The notes under the pieces are model-generated. The model saw only the letters and a list, made by a program, of their open reading frames with translations, ran no database searches and was not told the origin of the DNA. A stretch of 6,696 nt of DNA from positions 1 to 6,696 of the forward strand of contig JAOZTW010000287.1 of the NCBI GenBank assembly GCA_029938985.1, given 5' to 3'. The translations under genes and the position numbers were made by a program. Of the stretch, positions 1-6,339 are shown one piece after another; positions within the stretch are counted from its first letter, which is position 1, and every line of letters starts with the position of its first letter. The stretch is from Bacteroidales bacterium (GTDB lineage: Bacteria; Bacteroidota; Bacteroidia; Bacteroidales; JAOZQN01).

Positions 1-233
1 GCGGTATTTAAAAAATAAAAATGCCTTGTACTTTACACTTATGAAAAACGCCTTTATTTTGCTATTTTAAAAATATCATTAAATAGCTCACTATTTGCAG
101 ATTTGTTAAAATAATAGAAGAACAAAAAAACGGCGTATTTTGGAGTTACTTATTATTTCATTTTCATTTAGAAAAAAGTTGAAATATCTTTTTTTCAACA
201 AATTAAACTCTTATCTAAATTAAATTTTAAATT
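1..233. other. AT-rich intergenic leader upstream of the protease gene
   Basis: No reading frame of useful length is visible on either strand, and no tRNA-like or rRNA-like sequence. The stretch is mostly A/T with short G/C islands around 46-52 and 131-135. I looked for the Bacteroidota promoter pattern (TTTG, about 20 bases, TAnnTTTG). I found only imperfect pieces: TTTG at 94-97 and 102-105, and a TATTTTG at 136-142 that is one T short and about 30 bases from the second TTTG. No promoter is therefore called. The bases just before the ATG at 234 are A/T only, with no Shine-Dalgarno sequence, which is usual for this phylum. Confidence 0.7.
178..199. repeat. 7-bp inverted repeat in the protease leader
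   Basis: GTTGAAA at 178-184 is perfectly mirrored by TTTCAAC at 193-199 across an 8-base T-rich loop, ending 34 bases before the protease ATG. It could form a weak hairpin in the 5' untranslated region or be a dyad for a DNA-binding protein. Seven base pairs in AT-rich DNA can also arise by chance, so any function is speculative. Confidence 0.35.
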
Positions 234-3200
234 ATGAAAAACAAATTATTTTTGGTTAGCTTGTTTGTTTTGGCATTTTTGGTGTCAAACGCACAGCAAA
301 ACTCGGTAAACTTAGTGTCCTCTACGGATAATGAAACAGTAATAACTTTTAATGTAGATTCGTATAATCTAAAATCAGTTGTAACACAAAATGGGAAAGA
401 AGTAGTTTTGAGTGCCAACGAGGCTTCTCAAATGTTGAAAGCAAACGCACCAGATATGGTTAAGTTTACAAAATCAATTATTATTCCTGATGAAGCAAAA
501 ATGCAAATTGAAGTTGTTTCTTCCAAATTTAAAGAAATAAACTTAGATGTAAATATCGCTCCTTCCAAAGGTAATCTTACTCGTGATATAGACCCTGCAA
601 GCGTACCTTATGTATATGGTGAGGTTTATAATAAAAATGAATTTTTTCCTGGAAAACTCGCAAATTTAAATACTCCCTACATAGCAAGAGATTTTAGAGG
701 ACAAGCAGTTGATGTATATCCATTTCAATACAACCCTGTTACAAATACTCTAAGAATATATACTGAAATAACTGTAAAAATAAGCTCTACAAATAGTACA
801 GGCGAAAATATTTTTAACAGAACAAGAGATTTTGATAAAGTAGCTCGTGAATTTAATAATGTTTATTCAAGTCATTTTTTAAACTATAATACTTCTCGCT
901 ACACAGCAGTTGAAGAAGACGGAAATATGCTTATTATTTGTTACGACGATTGGACATCGGAAATGCAACCATTAGTAGATTGGAAAAACACTATTGGACG
1001 GTCTTGCGAAATGATAACTGTAACTGACGCAGGTGGTACTGCATCTGCAATTGCAACTTATGTTGAAAACTATTATAACGATAATGGTTTGGCATATTTA
1101 TTATTAATTGGAGACGATTCACAAGTTCCCACTTTAAGTGGCGGAGGTCTTGGTGGACACTCCGACAACGCTTATGCTTACATAACTGGCGACGACCATT
1201 ACCTTGAGTTTTTTGTAGGACGTTTTTCTGCTGAGAGTACTGCAGATGTAGCCACACAAGTTGAACGAACTATTGAATATGAAAAAGGTAATGAATTAAC
1301 AAGCGATTGGTTAAATAAAACAATGGGAGTAGCATCATCGGAAGGAGCTGGATCAGGCGATGACGGAGAGGCAGACTGGCAGCATTATAGAAATATGGCT
1401 ATTGATTTATTAGATTTTACATACACTTATGCTTACGAAAATTTTGATGGCTCACAAGGAGGTAACGACGCATCAGGAAGTCCTTCACCATCAATGGTGG
1501 GAAACGATATAAACGAAGGTGTTGGTATGATAACATATACAGGTCATGGTTCAGAAACTGCATGGTCAACTTCTGGTTATTCAGTATCAGATATTAATAA
1601 TTTAACTAACGATAATAAACTTCCATTTATTTGGTCGGTAGCTTGTGTAAATGGAGCATTTGTAGGTAATACATGTTTTGGAGAAGCTTGGTTAAGAGCA
1701 ACAAATGGTAACGAACCAACAGGTGCTGTTGGTGTTATGGCTGCAACAATTAATCAATCTTGGGCACCACCAATGTCGGCACAAGACGAAATGGTAGATA
1801 TTCTGGTAGAAAGCTATCAAGATAATATTAAACGAACTTTTGCTGGTATTTCTATAAATGGTTGTTTTTTAATGAACGACGAATACGCAGATTTTGCAAT
1901 GACCGACACTTGGGTGTGTTTTGGAGACCCTTCTTTACTTGTAAGAACTGACAATCCATCTGATATGGTGGTTACTCACAATGCAACTATTTTTGTAGGG
2001 CAATCAAGTTTTGAAGTAAATTGCGATTTGAATGGTTCGGTAGCTTGCTTATCTAACAACGGAGTAATTATTGGAGTTGCAACAGTTTCAGGCGGAATAG
2101 CAAGTATTCCTGTTACAGATGTTGAACCAGGTCAAGAATTAACAATTGCAATTACCGGATTTAATAAAACAACATATTTAGAAACTATAACAGTTATTGC
2201 ACCAGAAGGACCTTATATTACAATTGATAATGTTAACATAGGTGGTAGTAGTACAATTAACTATGGCGAAACACAAGACCTTAATATTACTTTAACCAAT
2301 GTAGGCCCCGAAGAAGCAATAGGAATAACAGCAACTCTAACAAGTACTGACCAATATGTTGTTTCACTTACAAGTAATACTGATATTAATTTTGGTAATG
2401 TTGCAGGCAACAATGGTACGGCAACAAGTTCATCAAGTTTTTGTCTTACAGTTGCAGATAATGTTCCTGATCAACATATTATTAGTTTCGATTTAGTTGT
2501 TTCTGATAATACAAAAACAACTTGGGAAAGCACAATTAATGTAACAGTAAACGCTCCTGTTTTGGAGGTTGGTTTTAATGCAATAAATGATAATTCGGAC
2601 GAACTTAGCTTTATAACAACACCTGAGGTTGTTGTTGGTAACAATGAAAATTATACCTACGATATAGTAGTTGAAGGAAATACTGGAAATGGAATTGGAA
2701 TTTTAGATCCAGGTGAAACGGTAGCTATTTCAGTAAATACAGGAAATGTAGGACATGCAAATTTACTTGCAGCAGAATGTACTTTAACATCTACTGATCC
2801 AAGCGTTACTGTTAATTCAGGAATTTACAATATAGGATTGGTTGAGGCAGGTACATCTGTTACAGCTGATTTTAATATTACAATAGATAAAGACGCTACT
2901 GTTGGTGAATCGGTAGAACTAATAATTACATTCTTAGGTGGTGAGTATCAAGAAGTAATTGAGTTAAGACTTCCTGTTGGTTTACAAATTGAAGGTTTTG
3001 AAAGCGGAGATTTTAGTGCTTATGCTTGGACAAATTTAGATATGGAAATACAGACAAATGATGTACATGAAGGAACTTATGCCGCACATTCAACAATTGC
3101 TGGACAAATTAATAGTGAAGCTAAATTTGAAATAGAAATAAATGTAATAAACGATGGACAAGTATCTTTTTATAAAAAAGTATCTTGCGAAAATGGTAAT

Positions 3201-3848
3201 GGTTCTGATTGGGATTATTTAGAATTTCTTATTGATGGACAGAGACAAGAAAAATGGGACGGAGAAGTTGATTGGTCTTTATCTGAATTTGATATTTCGG
3301 CTGGAGTACATACTTTAACTTGGAAATATATAAAAGATAACATAGTAGATGAGGGAGACGATTGTGCTTGGGTAGATAATATAATTTTTCCTGGACACTC
3401 TTCTGCAAAAAGCACAAAAGGTGTTACTATAACTGCTACAACACTACCAACATGGTTAACACTTAACGACAACGGAGACGGTACAGCAAGTTTAACAGGA
3501 ACTACTCCTTCGGCAAACGATTCGCACCCAGTTGTTATACAAGCACAAGATGCAGGCGACCCTACAACTCAACAATTTACAATAGTTGTTGGTGCAGTAA
3601 CAGTTGAGACATTAGAAGGAATTGTAGAGTTTTATCCTAATCCTACTTCAAGCATATTAAATATTAATTTACCACAAGCTACCGAAAGTATAATTACACT
3701 AACAGACTTATCTGGTAAAATAGTTGAACAATATACAGCAAATACTCAAAACTTTGATATTGATTTGAGTAATAAATCAAAAGGAGTTTATATGTTAAAA
3801 CTTCAATTTGACAAACAAGTTATTAATCAAAAAATAATAGTAAATTAA
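234..3848 (+). CDS. Secreted gingipain-like cysteine protease (peptidase family C25) with T9SS sorting domain
   Basis: Predicted extracellular or cell-surface endopeptidase of 1204 residues. Residues 1-20 form a signal peptide (likely cut SNA|QQ). Residues 21-222 match the gingipain propeptide in length. The catalytic domain begins at Y223 (YTAVEE, after R222) and runs to about 573. It carries the motifs TGHGSETAW (H438) and VACVNG (C471), plus TINQSW, NIKRTF and FGDPSLLVRT. The 33-residue His-Cys spacing equals that of RgpB (H211, C244). E370 and D381 align with RgpB E152 and with D163, the S1 residue that selects arginine, so Arg-specific cleavage is inferred. An Ig-like cap spans about 574-656. 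It is followed by two CARDB-like beta domains (about 660-772 and 775-918), a jelly-roll or adhesin-like domain (920-1054, ending WVDNIIFPG), a short Ig-like stretch (about 1060-1122) and a type A T9SS sorting domain (about 1130-1204: FYPNP at 1133-1137, LSGK, KGVY, KIIVN end). The RgpA/Kgp haemagglutinin repeats are not evident. The ATG is chosen because the signal peptide starts there. Confidence 0.93.
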   Translation: MKNKLFLVSLFVLAFLVSNAQQNSVNLVSSTDNETVITFNVDSYNLKSVVTQNGKEVVLSANEASQMLKANAPDMVKFTKSIIIPDEAKMQIEVVSSKFKEINLDVNIAPSKGNLTRDIDPASVPYVYGEVYNKNEFFPGKLANLNTPYIARDFRGQAVDVYPFQYNPVTNTLRIYTEITVKISSTNSTGENIFNRTRDFDKVAREFNNVYSSHFLNYNTSRYTAVEEDGNMLIICYDDWTSEMQPLVDWKNTIGRSCEMITVTDAGGTASAIATYVENYYNDNGLAYLLLIGDDSQVPTLSGGGLGGHSDNAYAYITGDDHYLEFFVGRFSAESTADVATQVERTIEYEKGNELTSDWLNKTMGVASSEGAGSGDDGEADWQHYRNMAIDLLDFTYTYAYENFDGSQGGNDASGSPSPSMVGNDINEGVGMITYTGHGSETAWSTSGYSVSDINNLTNDNKLPFIWSVACVNGAFVGNTCFGEAWLRATNGNEPTGAVGVMAATINQSWAPPMSAQDEMVDILVESYQDNIKRTFAGISINGCFLMNDEYADFAMTDTWVCFGDPSLLVRTDNPSDMVVTHNATIFVGQSSFEVNCDLNGSVACLSNNGVIIGVATVSGGIASIPVTDVEPGQELTIAITGFNKTTYLETITVIAPEGPYITIDNVNIGGSSTINYGETQDLNITLTNVGPEEAIGITATLTSTDQYVVSLTSNTDINFGNVAGNNGTATSSSSFCLTVADNVPDQHIISFDLVVSDNTKTTWESTINVTVNAPVLEVGFNAINDNSDELSFITTPEVVVGNNENYTYDIVVEGNTGNGIGILDPGETVAISVNTGNVGHANLLAAECTLTSTDPSVTVNSGIYNIGLVEAGTSVTADFNITIDKDATVGESVELIITFLGGEYQEVIELRLPVGLQIEGFESGDFSAYAWTNLDMEIQTNDVHEGTYAAHSTIAGQINSEAKFEIEINVINDGQVSFYKKVSCENGNGSDWDYLEFLIDGQRQEKWDGEVDWSLSEFDISAGVHTLTWKYIKDNIVDEGDDCAWVDNIIFPGHSSAKSTKGVTITATTLPTWLTLNDNGDGTASLTGTTPSANDSHPVVIQAQDAGDPTTQQFTIVVGAVTVETLEGIVEFYPNPTSSILNINLPQATESIITLTDLSGKIVEQYTANTQNFDIDLSNKSKGVYMLKLQFDKQVINQKIIVN

Positions 3849-3874
3849 TTGTTTTTGTTTTTCAGTAATGGTTC

Positions 3875-3904
3875 AGTCCCTGATTAATTTCAGGGGCTTT
3901 TTTT
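3875..3904 (+). terminator. Intrinsic terminator of the protease gene
   Basis: AGTCCCTGA (3875-3883) pairs with TCAGGGGCT (3890-3898) to give a 9-bp stem with one G-U pair and a 6-base loop. The stem runs directly into seven T residues (3898-3904). It lies 27 bases after the stop codon and is by far the most GC-rich hairpin in the spacer. It should make the protease gene a single-gene transcript or the end of its operon. Confidence 0.9.
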
Positions 3905-3921
3905 GTTTCTCACTTAACAGT

Positions 3922-3949
3922 AATTAGGAATTAAGAGTTAAGAATTGAT
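3922..3949 (+). repeat. Degenerate 7-bp tandem repeat, first array (4 units)
   Basis: Four consecutive heptamers follow the consensus AATTARR: AATTAGG, AATTAAG, AGTTAAG, AATTGAT. A related array in the same orientation lies after purH (6263-6304). Both are in spacers just downstream of a + strand gene. No function is evident. They may be remnants of a dispersed genomic repeat. Confidence 0.55.
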
Positions 3950-4000
3950 TTCAAAGTTCACAAATCATGCTGAAAAAATGAAATAAAAGTTATTTAATAC

Positions 4001-4034
4001 TATTGATAAAACAAGTTGCAACTGTAAATCAATA
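4001..4034. promoter_or_regulatory. Nested inverted repeat upstream of the hemerythrin gene
   Basis: TATTGAT (4001-4007) and ATCAATA (4028-4034) are perfect mirror arms. Between them sits a 10-bp perfect palindrome, AGTTGCAACT (4014-4023), whose centre is one base off that of the outer arms. The unit lies 102-135 bases before the hemerythrin ATG. It could be an operator for a dimeric regulator or a cruciform. No T-run follows, so it is not a terminator. Confidence 0.4.
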
Positions 4035-4069
4035 AGTTATATACATTATTTTAAAAATCATTAAAAATT

Positions 4070-4083
4070 ATGATATCTATCAT
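4070..4083. promoter_or_regulatory. Possible FNR/CRP-family operator
   Basis: ATGAT-ATCT-ATCAT has the half-site spacing of the FNR-type box TTGAT-N4-ATCAA and matches 8 of its 10 fixed positions (TGAT and ATCA cores kept, outer base changed on each side). Its centre (4076.5) lies about 60 bases before the hemerythrin ATG. A TSS near 4118, just after the weak -7-like GTTCTTTG at 4105-4112, would put the box at about -41.5, the usual site for activation by this family. What is seen is the dyad; the regulator is inferred. Control by an oxygen- or redox-responsive regulator would suit a hemerythrin gene. Confidence 0.35.
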
Positions 4084-4104
4084 TATATAACAAAAAAAAT
4101 AATT

Positions 4105-4112
4105 GTTCTTTG
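4105..4112 (+). promoter_or_regulatory. Weak -7-like element of the hemerythrin gene
   Basis: GTTCTTTG keeps the TTTG half of the Bacteroidota -7 consensus TAnnTTTG but has GT in place of TA. No TTTG/TTG -33 element lies at the expected distance upstream, so on its own this would be a poor promoter. Its spacing to the dyad at 4070-4083 would fit an activator-dependent promoter. It ends 23 bases before the ATG at 4136. Confidence 0.25.
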
Positions 4113-4135
4113 TAGTTAATATTAAAATTAATCAA

Positions 4136-4540
4136 ATGAAAAAGCGATATCAATACCGAAAATACGAGTTAACTCCAAAAACTGGCAACAAAATTGTTGA
4201 TAATCACCACATTAATTATATTAAGCAAATAAATGATTTAGTGGATATTTTGAATGATGAAAAGGATAAAGAATCTATTTATGAAATTTTTCATAACATA
4301 TTATATTATGCCGAAAAGTATTTTATAGAAGAAGAATTTTCCTATCAGAAAACAAATTATTCTAACCTGAAAGAACATAGAGAACAACATAGAGAATTTA
4401 TAAAGAAGATTTCTTTTTTTAGAAAAGCATACCAAAATAAGGTTGATAATATTTGTGAAGAAATGATGAAGTTTTTAGACAGATGGTATAAGGAACACAT
4501 TATAAAGGAAGACAGTGATGCAACAATGATAGTAAATTAA
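4136..4540 (+). CDS. Hemerythrin-like protein with an altered di-iron site
   Basis: A 134-residue cytoplasmic protein with no signal peptide or membrane segment, matching the single-domain four-helix-bundle bacteriohemerythrins (normally about 130-140 residues) that bind oxygen at a non-haem di-iron centre. Ligand motifs in order: DNHH gives H25; Y58-x3-Y62-F63-x2-E66 replaces the usual Y-x3-HF-x2-E; Y75-x5-H81-x3-H85; and WYKEHIIKED gives H121 and D126. So four of five histidines, the glutamate and the aspartate are kept, while the second histidine (H54 in the classical numbering) is tyrosine. Iron may be bound differently or oxygen chemistry altered, so a role in O2 storage, sensing or iron handling remains open. 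The ATG at 4136 is preferred to an in-frame TTG at 4103, which adds 11 residues lying before the family's usual start and overlaps promoter-like sequence. It stands alone between spacers of 287 and 200 bp. Confidence 0.85.
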   Translation: MKKRYQYRKYELTPKTGNKIVDNHHINYIKQINDLVDILNDEKDKESIYEIFHNILYYAEKYFIEEEFSYQKTNYSNLKEHREQHREFIKKISFFRKAYQNKVDNICEEMMKFLDRWYKEHIIKEDSDATMIVN

Positions 4541-4604
4541 AATATTTTTAAATAAAACAAAGTATATTAAAACAAATAATTGACTAACTTAAATGAAGTA
4601 ATTT

Positions 4605-4618
4605 TTGTTTATAAACAA
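4605..4618. promoter_or_regulatory. 14-bp perfect palindrome upstream of purH
   Basis: TTGTTTATAAACAA is perfectly self-complementary with no spacer and lies 123-136 bases before the purH ATG and 65 bases after the hemerythrin stop. It could be an operator in the purH promoter region. No T-run adjoins it on the 3' side, so it is not a standard terminator for the hemerythrin gene. No regulator is identifiable from this window. Confidence 0.4.
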
Positions 4619-4641
4619 TTCTATAAATATAATAATATCAA

Positions 4642-4649
4642 GATATTTG
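4642..4649 (+). promoter_or_regulatory. Possible -7 element for purH
   Basis: GATATTTG matches the Bacteroidota -7 consensus TAnnTTTG at five of six fixed positions. The nearest upstream TTTG (4604-4607, overlapping the palindrome) is 34 bases away, longer than the usual spacing of about 17-23, so the -33 element is missing or not recognised. Transcription would start near 4655, giving a leader of about 85 bases. Confidence 0.25.
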
Positions 4650-4740
4650 CATGTTTATTGATGAAGATAAAAGCAAAAGGAACAAGTTTAAATCGTTAAT
4701 TATTTATCTAAAATATGCCTAATCAAAACCAAAAAAAACT

Positions 4741-6252
4741 ATGAATATTAAATCGGCTTTAATCTCTGTTTACAATAAAGATGGATTAAACGAAATTTTA
4801 GAACAATTATCAAACTTAGGAATAAAAATTTTTTCAACAGGTGGAACAAAAAAATTTATAAAAGAACAAGGACACAATGTAACAGCTGTGGAAACACTAA
4901 CATCATATCCATCAATTCTTGGTGGGAGAGTAAAAACACTTCATCCAAAAGTATTTGGAGGAATTTTGTCAAGAAGAGACACAAATCAAGATATTGTTGA
5001 GTTAAAAGAATATGAAATACCAGAAATAGACCTTGTGATTGTAGATTTATATCCTTTTGAAGATACTGTTGCAACAAGCAATAAAGAATCTGAAATTATT
5101 GAAAAAATTGATATTGGAGGAATTTCACTTATTAGAGCAGCAGCTAAAAATTATAAAGATGTTCTTGTTGTGTCGTCCAAGTCGCAATACAACAGCTTAT
5201 TAAATATCATAAAAACACAAAAAGGAAATACAGATTTAGCAACTCGTCAGCAATTTGCCAAAGAAGCATTTAATATCTCTTCTCACTACGATACAGCAAT
5301 TTATAATTATTTTAATAAAAATAAACTTGAAAATTTAAAACTAAGTATTTGTCAATCAGAAGAGTTACGTTATGGAGAAAATCCTCATCAAACAGCCAAG
5401 TTTTTTGGTGATTTTAGCGAGCTTTTTTCACAGTTGCATGGCAAAAAAATTTCTTATAATAATATTTTGGATTTAGATGCAGCATTTAATTTAATTGCTG
5501 ATTTTGAGGAAACCACTATAGCTATATTAAAACACAACAACGCCTGTGGACTTGCTTCTCGAGAGAATTTAACACAAGCTTGGAAAGACGCACTTGCAGG
5601 CGACCCAATATCTGCATTTGGAGGAGTAATAATAACAAACAAAGAAATTGATTTGGAAACGGCAAAAGAAATAAACAAAATTTTCTTTGAAGTGATAATA
5701 GCACCTTCCTATAATTCAGAGGCTTTAAAAATTCTTAAACAAAAGAAAAATAGAATTATTTTAATACAAAAAGGAAGTTTAAACAATAAATATGTGTTTA
5801 GACAAGTATTAAATGGAGCATTAATGCAAGAAAAAGACACTAAAGTTGAAACAGCTACTGATTTAAAAATTGTAACTATCAAAGAGCCTACAAAACAAGA
5901 AATTGAAGATTTATTGTTTGCCAACAAATTGGTTAAACACTCAAAATCTAACACAATTGTACTCGCCAAAAACAAACAACTAATAGCAAGTGGAGTGGGG
6001 GAGACCTCTCGTATTGATGCCCTTAAACACTCTATTGAAAAGGCTAAAACATTTAATTTTGACTTAAATGGAGCTGTTTTATCCTCAGATGCCTTTTTTC
6101 CTTTTTCCGACTCAGTAGAATTAGCACATAAGGCAGGAATTACAAGTGTTATTCAACCAGGTGGGTCAATAAGAGACAAAAATTCAATAGAATTTTGTGA
6201 CGAAAATAATATCTCAATGGTATTTACTGGTGTTAGGCATTTTAAACATTAA
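4741..6252 (+). CDS. purH: Bifunctional AICAR transformylase / IMP cyclohydrolase PurH
   Basis: Catalyses the last two steps of de novo purine synthesis in the cytoplasm: formylation of AICAR by 10-formyl-tetrahydrofolate to FAICAR, then ring closure to IMP. The length, 503 residues, is normal for the family (roughly 505-530). The N-terminal MGS-like cyclohydrolase domain (about 1-195) shows SALISVYNKDG, STGGT and SYPSILGGRVKTLHPKVFGG (K65 in the conserved RVKTLHP). The transformylase domain (about 200-503) shows RYGENPHQ (210-217), ILKHNNACG with the catalytic pair K264-H265, GDPISAFGG, SGVGETSRIDA, SSDAFFPFSDSVE (448 on), QPGGSIRD (472-479) and the family's typical ending, FTGVRHFKH. No key residue is missing. 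The ATG starts the conserved SALISV block and no earlier in-frame start is plausible. There is no purine-gene neighbour in the window, so it appears to be transcribed alone. Confidence 0.97.
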   Translation: MNIKSALISVYNKDGLNEILEQLSNLGIKIFSTGGTKKFIKEQGHNVTAVETLTSYPSILGGRVKTLHPKVFGGILSRRDTNQDIVELKEYEIPEIDLVIVDLYPFEDTVATSNKESEIIEKIDIGGISLIRAAAKNYKDVLVVSSKSQYNSLLNIIKTQKGNTDLATRQQFAKEAFNISSHYDTAIYNYFNKNKLENLKLSICQSEELRYGENPHQTAKFFGDFSELFSQLHGKKISYNNILDLDAAFNLIADFEETTIAILKHNNACGLASRENLTQAWKDALAGDPISAFGGVIITNKEIDLETAKEINKIFFEVIIAPSYNSEALKILKQKKNRIILIQKGSLNNKYVFRQVLNGALMQEKDTKVETATDLKIVTIKEPTKQEIEDLLFANKLVKHSKSNTIVLAKNKQLIASGVGETSRIDALKHSIEKAKTFNFDLNGAVLSSDAFFPFSDSVELAHKAGITSVIQPGGSIRDKNSIEFCDENNISMVFTGVRHFKH

Positions 6253-6262
6253 AACATACGAA

Positions 6263-6304
6263 AATTAGGAATTAGGAATTAAAAATTAAAAAATAAGAAT
6301 TGGT
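6263..6304 (+). repeat. Degenerate 7-bp tandem repeat, second array (6 units)
   Basis: Six consecutive heptamers: AATTAGG, AATTAGG, AATTAAA, AATTAAA, AAATAAG, AATTGGT. The array begins 11 bases after the purH stop. It shares its first unit and its closing AAG-AATTG with the array at 3922-3949, in the same orientation, which points to a common origin rather than plain AT-richness. Confidence 0.6.
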
Positions 6305-6339
6305 TTACACCTTAAAATACAATTATTTATAAAAACTGG

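Noticed and set aside
178..199. Hairpin in the protease leader as a terminator of an upstream gene
   Set aside because: The T-run is in the loop and not after the 3' arm, and no upstream gene is visible in the window.
991..1257. Minus-strand open frame of 88 codons inside the protease gene
   Set aside because: It lies antisense to the conserved C25 catalytic domain, has a low-complexity Gln/Leu/His-rich translation, and resembles no family. The same applies to the other antisense frames within the protease and purH.
4001..4034. TTGAT and ATCAA in this dyad as an FNR box
   Set aside because: The half-sites are 20 bases apart, whereas FNR/CRP-family boxes need a spacer of about 4. Only the 4070-4083 dyad has the right spacing.
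4103..4135. Upstream in-frame TTG start giving a 145-residue hemerythrin
   Set aside because: The extra 11 residues (MFFVVNIKINQ) lie before the family's usual N-terminus, the codon is TTG while an ATG is available at 4136, and the segment overlaps promoter-like sequence.
5530..5550. KHNNACG in PurH instead of the KHxNPxG seen in many PurH proteins as a sign of a defective enzyme
   Set aside because: The catalytic Lys-His pair is intact, and to my knowledge the NNACG variant is common in Bacteroidota PurH, so it looks like a lineage feature.
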